Shown: positions 38,567 to 51,600, numbered from the stretch's first letter. The stretch is DNA of 64,000 nucleotides from Istiophorus platypterus (GCA_016859345.1 CM029123.1:1070001-1134000), one strand, 5' to 3'. Numbers and translations are program-made. The notes: generated by a model from the letters alone, not told the origin.

Positions 38567-39649
38567 TAGGCGGTACTTATATTATCTCATATTCTTATTC
38601 AATGTCAAGAACTATCCCACTTCACTAAGTAATATATCATTTAGCCAAATACGTTCCACATACCCTTGCTTTTGTTTTGTCTACGTTATCTGAGGTGCTT
38701 TCGGAACTATATTGTGTGAATGTGGGGTATTCAAGTATCCCTGCATGCATTTGTCATCAACTTGTGTTATAGGTGGCACTATCTCATAATATTTATGTTT
38801 GACATATTTTCAGGAGAGAAATTAACCATTTAGATTTAGACCAGTAGCTGGGAAAGACCAGCTGGTCAATGTCTCTGCTGATTCTATTCAGTCTATTCTC
38901 AGGAGCCGTTTGGCAGTTTATTGGTAACACATGCCCCTGTAATGTTTTAGACATAAGATTTTTTGTTTGGGAAGATGAATTTTGGTCTCAAATATTTGAG
39001 TATAGCAAAGTTACAGTTAATTTTCTTTATAGGGTACGTAATGTTGTAAATTACATGCAATTGGGCTTTTGTGCCTATGTGAACTTAGGGTTAGGGTTGG
39101 TTCCTTGTATGTACAGAGCTGCTAAACTTAAGTAAAAATGAAAAAATAAATATGAATGAAAACTAACACAGCCTATATTGTGTATCATAAAGTATAATAT
39201 GTTGTTTTACTGTAAATATACTCTGTGTTACAGTGACGATGACAGATCCATGTTTTGTGTTGAGTTCTGATCCCCCGGTAATATAAGTAATGAGGATGAT
39301 TTCCCAATTGCAAATTTAATGTTATTTGTCCTCTTTTCCCACAAGTTTAACTTGAGTTGGACATTTAAAGTTCCAGGATGATTTAAAATTCACTTTAATC
39401 TCTATTAAGAAAGGCCTGTTGCCTGTGTAGAAAATAAAAACGATTTACACTGGAACCCTTTACATCAAAAATTACATCTGGTGTCTGGTCACCCTCTATT
39501 TTAAAAAAGAAAAGAAAGAAAATAATTACAAATTCCTACTATGCAGTTTCAGTGTCACATCCTTTATGTAATCCTTTCCTGATTAGGAAATATATTTTTT
39601 GTGCAAAAAGCACATTAATGGTATTTAAGAAATGCTCATTTCACAAAAT

Positions 39650-39940
39650 TTTAGAGGAGGAGGCTGCATGGAGCAATATGTGATGTGGTGCAAGGCATAT
39701 ATAGTTTAGCAAATGGTTGGGGTGGTGTGCGGTCGGGGGAGCAAAGGGATTGCACTGTGAGGTTGGGGTCCCGAGAGAGAGGCCGGGACGGGCCTGAGGC
39801 ACCTAGCATGATGCTGGCGCAACACGGCTCCAGTCTGCCGGGCCTTGGTGTTAGGAGGGAAAAGAGTGAAAAAACCAACCTTCCCGTTGATCTGAGTGGT
39901 GAGATTTGGATTGTGTTTTTGGATGGCAGGGTGCAGTGAT
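39650..39940 (+). other. GC-richer, CpG-bearing patch in intron
   Basis: About 290 bases with clearly higher GC and several CpGs (GCGGTCGGGG, CCCGAG, GCCGGGACGGG, GGCGCAACACGG, GCCGGG), inside an otherwise AT-rich, CpG-poor intron. A TATATA-like box lies just before it at about 39699. Frames are open on both strands over part of it (84 codons on plus, 75 on minus), but neither resembles a known protein. It might be an internal promoter, an enhancer or a recently inserted element. Confidence 0.4.
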
Positions 39941-40111
39941 GATGGAGGGATTTAAGATAAGGTGAAAAGGAAAAAAATATACAACAAGAGGGGCAAAATA
40001 AAGAGTGAGAGGAAGAAGATAAGGAGAAACAGAGAGAGTAAAACAGGCAAATATCTGCTTATCCAAAAACGAGTGAGAAAACCACAGTGGAGACAACAGT
40101 GCAGTGACAAA

Positions 40112-40177
40112 ACACACGCATACACACACACACACACGCACACACACACACACACACACATACACACACACACACAT
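40112..40177. repeat. (CA)n microsatellite
   Basis: A CA dinucleotide array with a few GCA and TA interruptions. Confidence 0.95.
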
Positions 40178-41777
40178 ACGGCACAAACAAAACCATGCAA
40201 ACATATAAAACACACAAAACAAGTGGCCATGAAGGATACACTCTCATATAAGCATAAAAAGACAAGTAGAGAGAACATCAATGCTAATCTAACTTACTGT
40301 AGAAAACAGCACTATTCCAGTGTATCCAGTCAGCACCCACACAAATGGACATACAGCAGCAGATACAGACATACAATTACATAAACCCACTTTCCCTCCC
40401 TGTCCTTAACCTGCTGCAGTGTATGAGCTGACAGAGCCTGTGAATTAAGACAGCATTAGTGAGACCAAGGCTTGCTGACAACCAGACCTCATTAAGCACA
40501 CAAAGCAGACAGTGTGTTACTGCCCACATTTATCCTTCCCATTGACTTTGACTGAGATCAGCCACTAAGCCCTGAAATTAATAAGCACATTGACATGACC
40601 CCTTACAGAATTAGTCAAACACTCACTTTGGAAATTGTGTTTCTTTTGGGCTTTTGGGCTTTTGGGCCATGTGCCCAGTCCTACCTAATACTGTATTAAA
40701 TGAGCACACTGAGTCCTTGGAGAATGTTCTGTTGGTCCACTTACCCACTAACTAATGTGTGATCTGGCAGTGATTCTTTAAAGATGAACTAGAATCATCT
40801 GACTGAAGACTGTATTGTACTTTGATTAAGTCAAGTTTAAATACATTTTAGCATTTTGTATTCCCATTTCCATTCTACCAAGGAGAGGTTGATTAATGAA
40901 TCAAGAATTTAGCTGACAGAAGGATCACAGAAATTTAGCACCAGAAACAAAAATATTAAAAATATTAAAATTTGGGTATCCTCTAGGTTTAGTCTCTATA
41001 ATCTGAAATCCCCTTTTTGTGTTTGTTCAGATTATATTTTGTACCTTGGAGGTGAGGTACCAACTTGTAGTCACATGTAAGAAGCATTGTGCCCTGGCAA
41101 CAGGCTTATCTATGACCACCAGAATCAATGTACACAACTAATTTTTCTTACTGAGAATTTTTGAGAATTTACGATGCCGTTTTGTACAGAAAGAGGACTG
41201 TGGATTTGGTCCCCCATCTTTTAGAGCCCTGGGATGATGCAGGTAGCGCCAGAAAAGCTGTTTTTGGGCATTGAGTTGAAATGAATTAGTCACACAATTC
41301 AATCACACTCTCTCTTTATTTTCATACCATTTAGTAAGTATTTAGCATTTTCGTGTCTTTCTCTCTATTTTTATGTACTGTATAAAGTACCACATAGTAA
41401 AATCTTTGTGTTAAGAGTATTATTATGGAGCACTGGAGCTGACAATCTGAAGCATTTCATCTCTTAATAGCTAAGCAGACTAAGGGGGCAAGCTCTCTGT
41501 TCCAAGTAGTCTTGTATGCTGTATGTACAACAACATTTACGCACACATCCTCTCACACATGGCAAAGCAAACTAAAGATACTCTCTCACGTTTCAACTAC
41601 ATGAGGCTCAGACAAAGCAAAAACAAATAAAACAATGAAAAACAGCTGCTTCAAAGTGTAGATAGAAGGATAAGCATTTGAGAGATGAACAGATACATTC
41701 TGTATACAAGCTCAGTATATAAATTATAACACTGATTGAAATATGGTAAGAAAAACATATGACTCCCAAAAAAAAAT

Positions 41778-41778
<1 letters not shown>

Positions 41779-41840
<62 letters not shown>
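41779..41840. repeat. (CA)n microsatellite, 31 units
   Basis: An uninterrupted CA array, followed by a second shorter run to about 41856. Confidence 0.96.
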
Positions 41841-41841
<1 letters not shown>

Positions 41842-44238
41842 CCATACACACACACAGGATTTGGAACATATGGCAGGTTGCAGTGTATGCTGCAACATGA
41901 AGGCACACTGTGAGACGGAAATGGCAACATAAACTACATGGACACCTGGAAATATTAAAGATTAAAGCAACACAGACAGGAACCTTGACAAGAGAGGCAA
42001 AAATAACAAATCATCTACTTCATGCTGGCCACAGCTGTTTGGTTTAGTGGAGGATACTATGTTTATAAAAAAAAAGATGTACGTACAATTTTTTTTTTTT
42101 GACAACCACAATACTTTTCATTAACAAAATCAGCCATGTGAAGAAGCAGCAAACAAATATCCTCAAATCATTGACTTTAGGTTTGGGGTTTTTTTTTTGA
42201 GAGAGATTCTTGTAAAGTGTGTTTTTAGCTCTCAAAGGAAATTTTTATCTCGAGTGTGAATGCTCTGTGATGTGTTACTGGGAAACTGATCTGTTGTACT
42301 GAAACATTAAAATGTACATCTATACGCACATATGTATCTCCATTACATACACACACAAACAGACAGATGCTGTTCTGTCAGGAATAATTCATTGTCAGTT
42401 TTTACTTCACATTTACTTTAAATTAAAATGGGATGTTTCCCCCAGGTTCTTGTGTTTTTCATGGTCATGTCATATACACTGGTATTGAGATGGGGATGAA
42501 ACAGTGAGGAAACATACAAGAATGATTCCTTAGGGTTTGATTTGCACCATTCACCTCATGGCTGGCAGTCTTTTGTCAATATTTTCAGGAACAAAAAGTT
42601 TGGATAAATTTTTCTAAGTCTGTTCTATTATTGTCTCCCACAGCACTCAAATGTCATTTATAGAATGTAAATGTCCCCTCACTGGCTGGGAATCATGTCT
42701 ACACAGTAAGAAATGAGGAAAAAAAACACTCCTTGTTTTATAAAGAAATACCTTTGAAAATCATTAAAAAATCATGTATAAATCATTGACCTATCAAATC
42801 CAATCTGTCTGTAATATTGTCTCTTTATGTGTGTGTGAACACATTGGGGTAAATTCTATTATTATCATGGGTTTTCTGATATAAATGTGCCCTTATGAGT
42901 TTAAATAGGTGTGTCATATAATTCACAAGATATTACAGTGCTTAAGTTGATGGGAAACTAAATTCAAGGAAACTCATTATGATGGAGTTTAACCTGTAGG
43001 GGGATTAAACCTCCTTCCTGTGTATGTGTGCTCTGAGAATGTTGAAAATATATACCTGCACAACCCCGAAATATGTTTGCACAGGATATTAAGGTTTATG
43101 TTCTGGTATTAGTGTTTATTGTATTAAATTACTTTAAGAACTGAGGAAGAGACTGCTTCACCTCCGCCATTATCTGTGTAACCGTTTACTGTGCGATAAA
43201 GATCTATAGAAAATGTCAATACTTTGTCAACTGGCATTTGAGTGTATCGTCTGCACTAGACAAGAACTGATTTTCATGTTCGACGACAGTACAAACATAT
43301 GCACATGGCTTTGCATGAGAGTATTGTATTAAGATGGTGAAAAAAAACAACAAAACATGAAGAAAATCAAAACCTATATGTGATTTTTACCATCGGGCCA
43401 AATGGGCCAATTGTCCTGATTATGAAAAAATGTTCAATACAGTAGTAAATATTAAAAAACAGCAGTGAAGATCAAAAGAGTAACTGTTTTTGCATGCAGA
43501 AGCTTTGACATTATTTTTTTAAGCCAAACTGCATAAAAGAGAATTGTCAACAGAACCGTCAAAGGAACAAGAGACTAAAGCAGTAATGAATCACCCCCAT
43601 TCTTTTAAAATTGCCTTTGAGAACCTGATGACTGAGTTGAGCTAATTGAGTTGTCTGTTGACAAGACCTGCTAATGAGAAGGCTTGCTTTCACCCTGCTG
43701 CCTTTTGTTGTAGTGCATCCAGCCGACTGGAGCCTGTACACTGAGGGGTTTCCTGCCTGTCTTCTCCCACATGGGATATAGAACAGCAAAGGTGCAAGCT
43801 TCTCTTGCTGGCAAGACTTCACATGTAAACCTCCACCTCCCCGAGACAAAGAGGCAGAACCACAGCCAACCTCGCTTTCACCCCTGATGAATCAAAACAA
43901 CCCCCTACCCATCCACCCCTCCTGTCAACAAGAAGTTAGGCAGGTCAAGCAAACTAAAAACATAGCAGTGTAGTGAAATACATAAATCCTCCCCAAACAG
44001 ACAAAGACAAGACTGACAGGGAGACAGAGCACAGGGAATGACAATGTGAAAGCAGAGTCAGGACAGGCATCAAAAAGTTTGATTTTCACTGCAGTTCAAT
44101 CCAGGGAGCCAGTTTCCTGATTAGCAGTCAGGAGGCAGAGCATCAGTGCAGTGGATGTGACGAGTGAGGACCTTACTGCTGGAAGTGATGACCTGAATGG
44201 CAGCAGGGAGCGGTTGTTGGGGTCATGAGGGATCTTAC

Positions 44239-44349
44239 CTCGAACATAAAGGTTAGCTGGAGCCGAGTAGCGAGTCCCGGCACTGTTGACTGCCACGCAC
44301 TCGTACTTGCCCTGGTCTGACTCCTCGCTGTTCTCAATCTGAAGTGCTC
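44239..44349 (-). CDS. ptprf: ptprf exon: second part of Ig domain 2
   Basis: This 111-nt exon encodes 37 residues, GALQIENSEESDQG to SAPANLYVR. It carries the second Ig2 cysteine in GKYECVAVNSAG, preceded by the usual DxGxYxC signature of Ig domains. The acceptor AG is at 44350-44351 and the donor GT at 44237-44238, phase 1 on both sides. Joined directly to the exon at 54707-54895 it restores RSGALQI, the form without insert. Joined through 48622-48639 it gives the longer form. In PTPRD and PTPRS a four-residue insert (meB, ELRE) can follow this exon before Ig3. I scanned the next intron for a matching 12-nt exon by eye and saw none. Confidence 0.93.
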
Positions 44350-46687
44350 CTGGGGAGGGAGGCCAAAATGTCACAGTTCAGGTCTGCACAACACACATTC
44401 AAACAATAGAAACGCAGATATGGTGGTAGAGTAACCCTATTCAGGCACACTAACACTAATCCTGCAAACACCTATCCGTCCATATCCTTGCCAAAAAGAA
44501 ACCAAATTCCATCCTGTAATATTTTCATTCCATACATGTAAGAAGAGAATTCAGGACCAATGTATCGTCTATGTTAAGTATTTTGAGGGCTACAATATTT
44601 AATCACTTATGGCAATGACCAAAAATTATTAGGTTTGTTTAGAATGACGCCAGAATTCTTTCGAGCTTACTAGTTGTTTGTTGTAGTGTCACTCTAACAC
44701 TGTCAATGAAAATCTCATGAGAGAAAGTTCATAGCCACGTGAAAATGCTGCTTTCCACCAACTTCAGAAGCTAAAAGGACCAGGCTGGAAATAGTTTAAA
44801 TGTTTTTAGTTCTTGCACTGAGTGACATTATCATACATTACAATGATCACAGGCACTGTAGTTTATTTTTTCTTAAATTGTCACTAGTACACCTTCTATA
44901 TTAATCCACAGCTAAAAATAGACTCACTGCTTCCACCATCACTGTAGAATGTTGGTCTCTTGAACATTATTTAGCTTTTTATAATTAAACTTAATATTCG
45001 TGAGTTTTATTTTGTTTGTTGTTTTTTTTTTTTTTTTAAGATTTACATCTTCATTCGGAATCAATGAGCTGGTTGCTGAGAGCCACAGACAGGGTATGGA
45101 AATCAGAAATCTTGTTGTCCTGTTGACAAAAAGAAGAACAGCAGCTTTATCCTACAAATCAAGATGGGAAATGACTAATCTGAGTGCCTGTTGGCTCATA
45201 TGTTTTTATTTAAGCATTTCAGCCCCTATATTAATTGCAGAAACATAACTACAAGTGAAACGTGGTAGGTCTTGGTGGCATGGAATTTGTGGACTCAAAG
45301 CAAATCTGTTATGTAGGTGTAACAATGTAAAGAGCAAAGGGGCCTGGTGAAAATATATAAAGTATACAGTAGATGGTAATTGATTATTAATAATAAATAC
45401 ATTTTCAGCCTGTCATATCACTGGTCTCATTGCTCAGTCAACAAATGACCCAGTTGCAGGGAATTAGGACAACATAGTTCAACAACTAGAACGACAGGTC
45501 TTCATAACATTAGATTGTTTTTTTGGATTGTGCAGAGTGACACAACATGAACACACAGCACCTCAAATCTGCAGCCGGCAGCCAGTGGTGTTGGATTCCA
45601 ATTACTGTGTAGAGGGATGATAGAAATAGGCAAAATGAATGTTGATGAAGCCGTTCGCTGTATATGGCTGCATCAATCTACCACTATTTAAATTTTAATT
45701 CTAATGTTTTTCACTCCATGAATGTTATGTGCTTTCATTAAGCTATGCTACTGTTGCACTGCAACCCAGCAGCTGATAGTGCTGGACATCCCCCTAAAAT
45801 CAGGCAGTTTGGACATTGAACTGTTAGTTATTCTACATACTGTGGAGACTTAAATCATTTTTCTGCATTTGCAAATATTTCTGTTCACTTATTATTTTTT
45901 TATATTTATTAAGATTTTATTTTTGTAGTAGTACTTAATTTTTTTAAGTGATTTACTCCCTCTTTTTAAATTTGTTGAGTAATTATAACAAAGAAATATT
46001 TCCGCAGGGATCAAGAAAGTTTTTCTCATTCGTAGTCTTCCAGTGTGACAAGGGAACTGCACAAAGAGAAACATGGAATAATTATTATTTTTGTAAGTAA
46101 TATTTATCTAACTATACTGGCAACTGGCTTTTTTAAATTCCATATTTGGCAGCAACAGCTTAAAAACTGTGATTGGTCAAAGCCTTAAGCAAAAGATGAG
46201 CTATATTTGGGTTTCCATTCAATAGACTCTTTCTCCATTACCCTAAAAGCACAGAATACCCCTTACTTACACTAAACACATGTTTTGGTTTGGAGATTTA
46301 ATTCCGGGCAGAGAACATATAAAATATAAATTGTAACTTACCTGAAACCATGATTTATATCCAATCATTTCAAATATATTTCATAAAAAATTAATAGCAC
46401 ATATACCAATATTTCAAGTTGTCAGTACAGAGATTAGGTTTGAGATAGGAAAAATGAATGTATCTTTAGCAATCATGAAATATTATACACTGACTATGAA
46501 TGTGACATACATCATGCAGTTTTGCAGTTGACAATAAGAAATATGAAAACTAAATGTTAAAAATGTACATATTTCAGAATACAATCCTGAAATGCAACAT
46601 GGAATGGGTTTGTAACGAAATGTTAAGTGCTAGTTTAAAGAAAAATAATGTGAGCGTAGTAACATCCCTGGTGGATCTGCTGCAGAG

Positions 46688-46731
<44 letters not shown>

Positions 46732-48621
46732 GCTGAGTGTGTGGATGTGTGTACCTACGAGTACCTACTCTGTGTGTAGAGTATGTAGGTAGCAGTAAGC
46801 CTCCCTCCAATATATCACAAAACACTGTGTCAAAATGATAATGAAGAAGCTCTGTATTTTTTCTTCAAAGTTCAGGGGACTGTAAATGATCCTTACACTT
46901 TTGCTGCATTGTGCAGCAGCCACTGAACCTCCTCCATTTCTCTGTTTCCACTTCTTCATTTTTTGATGATTGTCTATCTCAGGCCTGTTAGAAGAGAATA
47001 CTTCTTTCTCTCCTGAGAGTTGCAAACAGATGCCGGTGCACTGACCTCTTGGCATGAAAAGACTTATCAGTGCTGCCACTGAAGGTGAGACTTTTTACAG
47101 CTGGAGAATATGAGGCCTTAAACTACTTCCAAAACATCCATAACTTCCTGAAATCCACTTTCACCTTAAAGACACAGAGTTTACAGTCTACAAACTATGC
47201 TAATATCATGCACTGGTGTGGCTTAGACAGTGAAATCTAGGAAAGCTCCCAGTGGGATGCTTATCTAAATGTTTAAATAGGAATGAGGACCTTTATGTTT
47301 TGCTAGCCAAAAGCCATTTCAATGTCAATGTCTCTTACAGCCTGTTTACACTGATGGACTTTCATGTTGCTTGTGTTAGCAACCTTTGCTGAGCAGCTGA
47401 TTGGCTTTAAGGCAGTTTTCACGGCTAGAGATTGATTTGTTTTAGGGTACTTTTACACTTAACATGTTTGATTCAGTTCATAATGGTGGTTTCATTTGTT
47501 TAAACTCTTGTGAAAGTCTGGACCTAACAATGGACAGGGAGCACCTGAAAATTGGGGTCTTGGTCCACTTCTATTCTGACCATGATGCATATTTCTTTTG
47601 TGGTCCTGTGACCATGGGAGAGTAGAAATGCAATTTTAGAGGAAATTCAAGCAGTAAACTACAGTCTGGTGATTACTGCAACTATCAACAAAGTGATCTG
47701 GACATGTAATGTATATAACAATGCAAGAATATCGTGTAAGCATGGTAATGTGTGTTTGTTAGAAAATGAGTATATGATTATCCGCTGATAAATGTAATGA
47801 AAAAGTGGTTAAAAATTGGGATGTGTCTTGTATCTACATAATTAATGTATATTAGCAGTTCCTCAGTAATATATATTGTATATTACTGCAGCAGCAGTAT
47901 CTTTTGAAACCATTCGTAACAATGTGGGTTGTTATGCAACATATAGTAGGTTTCACTGTGTTCTTAGTGCTACATTCACACTGTGAGGGTGATCTTTTGT
48001 GTACTTTTTGGTGTTTGTAGGATTACAATGATACTGTATATATGTGTATGGTACATAATGTTGGATAAACCTAATGTGGCATATTTGACCAAAATCACAC
48101 TATTCAGCTTCTGGTGAATTCTAAACCACAATTTAGAGCTGAATAAGAAACTACTTCTCTTCATTGGGTAGCTGAGTTTGAGTTGAACAATCTTAATCTG
48201 CATCAAACATGTTGGGTGTGAACACATATAAATAATTTATGTTTCCTGATTTCCTAATGAAATCATCTCCTAGTGAAATCATCTTAGAATAAAGACTTTT
48301 TGGTTGTTGGACTCCATTGTGAATGACATCTGCTGCATGTAAATCAATAAGCTTATAAAGTAAGCTATTCTTATTTTATTTGATTACATTCTCACTAGGA
48401 AGTGTGTACCTACATCTTGTTTTGTCTCTTCCAAGACCATACACAAACTGAAAGGTTATGTGTTAAAGGCAGAGAAAGTTTAGAAGCAGGCCAAAAGGCC
48501 AGAGGGCTGGAAATGGGGACACATTGTGGTGACAGGAGGAGAAGGATGGAGGTGATGGAGAAAAGGAAGCAGTAAGGAGGAGAGGATGATCAGTGAAATT
48601 TTTGTACCCAGGCATTCTTAC
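44350..48621 (-). other. ptprf: ptprf intron between microexon and Ig2 second half
   Basis: About 4.3 kb of AT-rich intron with a CA array at 46690-46729. A purine-rich stretch (pyrimidine-rich on the transcribed strand) covers about 48515-48590, next to the microexon donor. Nothing else recognised. Confidence 0.7.
46690..46729. repeat. (CA)n microsatellite, 20 units
   Basis: An uninterrupted CA dinucleotide run. Confidence 0.95.
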
Positions 48622-48639
48622 CTCTGATTGGTGTACCAC
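48622..48639 (-). CDS. ptprf: ptprf microexon (splice insert meA, six-residue form)
   Basis: An 18-nt segment, GTGGTACACCAATCAGAG on the minus strand, is flanked by CACCAG at 48640-48645 and by a strong donor GTAAGA at 48616-48621. Its length is a multiple of three and it enters at phase 1. With the G left by the exon at 54707-54895 and the first bases of the exon at 44239-44349 it reads GGTPIR, giving RS-GGTPIR-GALQI. Family knowledge: PTPRD has mini-exon A inserts of three (ESI), six (GGTPIR) or nine residues at this very site in Ig2, and they alter binding of partners such as IL1RAPL1 and Slitrks. The exact peptide, position and phase make chance unlikely. The nearby acceptor tract is poor, as is usual for regulated microexons. 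The partner nine-base ESI microexon was not found. Confidence 0.85.
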
Positions 48640-51600
48640 CTGGTGAGGTAATTTGAATGCAAATAAGAGTAGAGATAACCATTAGTATAAAGAGAAGATG
48701 CAGAGGTGAAAAAGAGAAAGACAAGAATGGCAAGAGAGCAAAGAGAGGAAAAATAGCAGTTACAAGAATGACTGCTATTCTGTCCCAGTTTCAAAAAAAA
48801 CAAACTCACCTATTAATATGTAAACTATTATTTAATTTTGCATAAGTCATATTGTTTGCTGAGAGAGAGAAATAAGCTTAATAATTACTTTCAATCAAAA
48901 TCAATTTCATAAATAACAACTGTGGGTGTTCTTGATGAAAACTGTTTTCTTCACTGCTAGTCTGTTATTTGTGCAACTAGTTAGTTACTTTCACATAGTA
49001 CTTTCACATAGTGTAATACACCTGGCTATTTGATGCATAGAGCTGGCTCATGCTGTGATCATAAAGCCCCCCATTCCACACACTTGCATCAGTAGTGATG
49101 TACTATCAAGTCCCAAGGTTAGCATACTGCAGCTGTATCGTTACAGAAGTTTTCATATTATTTGGGTCATCTAATCACTTGACAGCAATTCCTTTTGCAC
49201 TATTTAGGGCTGAACGATTTGAGGAAAATACCTAACTGCATAGATTTTTGCCCCTGCAAATTTGATCCTATTATTTTCAATAAGTTAATTTTTAAAATCT
49301 TATAATATAATATCCAATTTTAGTGACTAAAACATTATTAAACTTTTCTATGGTTATGTTTAGTGACACACAGTACCTGGTGATAGTTAGGAAATCATTG
49401 TGGTCTGGTTTGATACAAAAGAAATTCATAGTGACTTGACATACAATGTATTTATTTGCATTGAACCAAAACCACTATCTTTACCTAACCTTATCCAAGT
49501 TTTGTTTGTTTTTGCCTAAACCACAGATGGGAATCCTTGGTCCCTGGCATAGTATTTTTTGTTAATGAAGTTAAGACTAAATATGCTCATCAATTACCTT
49601 TTTTCATGACTATGATGAGACAATGATGAGAGAGCACCAATGTTATTAAACAGTAACTGTGTTTTATCAACATCCAATATCATCGATGAAAAAAGGCAAG
49701 ACTAAAATGTAGTTTATAAAAAAAAAATCTACATTTTTTCATATATGACAAAAGATAAGACGAAACTACATTGAGTGTTGTTTTTTTTTTTTTTACAAAC
49801 AATGACAACAACTAAACATCCCTCTCTTAATGGCTGTGCTACACATTTTTATTCCTGCATACTCAAATCACCTTTCTGGTAACTCTGCACACCAGTAGTG
49901 CATCTATGTACTGAACAGTGCTAGACTGGACCTAGATATAGAGATCATATAACATACAGTAAAGGATAAAGAACATGATGGCAGCGTAAGGGCTGACATT
50001 AGGACCAACCACAAATATTATGCCCTTGAGAGAAAAAGTGAAGGTGCAATACTGTGAGCTGAGAATCTCTGCAGCTATAAAATCACTAGGAAGAAAACCA
50101 CAAACCTAGAGACATCACCCAGAAAATGAGATAATCAAACGTTAACTTAAATAATGTTACTTTAATTTCAAAGCCATATTAAGCCAACTACTGAAGGCAG
50201 TGGTGTAACATTATTTACAAGCATCTCACAACAATGGGACATTGCTACATTGCTTTCAGATGGGGATTTATTCTCACTGAATTCAGGAGTCCGGCCTGTG
50301 ACTCTGGCCAACCTCTTAAGATAATTTAGTTTAGCTTAAACAATATTATGCTTCTGACAACATCATCTACCAACTATCAGGGTCATGCCTAGTGATAATT
50401 TTGCTGGTGCTATTTTGGATGCCCATTGTTCCAAAAGTACAAACCCAATTCATTTTAGAACAGAAAGCACTTTTAGAGCTTAGCTTTCCATGAAACTCCC
50501 TTGGTTAAATTATATTTACAAAAGATGAACATCTGTTATAACTTTTCTGAATATCTGATGAAAAAAAAAAAAAAAAACAAGCTTCTGTACAAAAGAACAT
50601 CAGAGAAGTTACTAAGAACCATCCAGTTACAGAGCTTAAAATTCTATTCCATCCACTGCTAACAGAGAGTGGAATCTTAAGATTACAGTACTGAGAAAAA
50701 ATAACAATACAGCCAGCAGGTTAAATCAATTCACTTTGAATTCAGGATTAATGTTGGATAAATTCAGCGACATGTTTGTTCTCAACTGCAAAGACAAAGT
50801 GTTTTGAATTCACTACCACTCTGACTTACTCGGACTGACAGCTGCTGAGCCTTATAGGTTTTGCAGTATTTAGAGCTGTCCAACTAACTAATTGTCAGAA
50901 ATAACACTGAAATAATTCAAGCATAAGCCTATAGGAGCGTAATATTATCCAGAAGAGTTCTGTGTTTTTATGTTAAGTAACACTCTGGATACCAAATACA
51001 AGAATCAAAATGAAACAACAAAATTCTGCTTTTTTAATAATTTAAGTTATACCAAGAATGTCTACTTATACAAAACCATCTTTGGCTGAATGTAAATAGT
51101 ATGGACACTTGCATGCAGTAAGTATATTAACCAAACAAAAGCAAAGGATGACTTCTTGTTGAATTTATTGATATTAACAACAGCACAGTTGGTTTGCTGG
51201 AGTTGTCATTAAATCTAACAAAAATTCCAGTTCAACAACTAAACCTATCATCTCTTACAGCTTATTACAACACTTAATTAAAATTGCAGCTCTCATTATT
51301 TGAAAATTACACTCTAATTGCAATTTAAAATTTTTTAATCATTCAGCCCTAGTAATCATTTTAGTAAGATAGTAATAGCATCTCCTCTAGTTTTGCAGAT
51401 ACCTCGTATAAGTAATCATTAGTAACTGGGGCCATTTGGGCATATCAACTCATACGCAGCAAATGGCAGAGGAGAGGGAATGGTTACTATGCAGATGCCA
51501 GCAATCTGGATAATAAACCAAGCTGCTCATAAGTCAAAAGGAACACAGAACACAAGAACTGTCAGATAGATGGTGAGAGATAGCAGAAGGGGGAGCCCCT

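Larger units (their letters stand above)
28177..44238 (-). other. ptprf: ptprf intron between Ig2 and Ig3 exons (16 kb)
   Basis: The longest complete intron in the window. It holds a tRNA-SINE (34866-35150), a polypurine tract (31018-31140), AT and CA arrays, a strong hairpin (38526-38566) and a GC-richer patch (39650-39940). Large parts (28.3-30.8, 31.3-34.8, 35.2-38.5 and 42-44 kb) are AT-rich with nothing recognisable. A meB-type microexon is expected in this intron in some relatives but was not seen. Confidence 0.75.

Noticed and set aside
39087..39103. TTAGGG-like words suggesting an interstitial telomere
   Set aside because: Only about two units are present, which is expected by chance.
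39851..40384. Overlapping long open frames on both strands, rich in Cys-Val or His-Thr
   Set aside because: They run through the CA array at 40112-40177; overlap in several frames on both strands is typical of dinucleotide repeats.
41608..41930. Three overlapping Cys-Val-rich frames
   Set aside because: They are an artefact of the CA array at 41779-41840.
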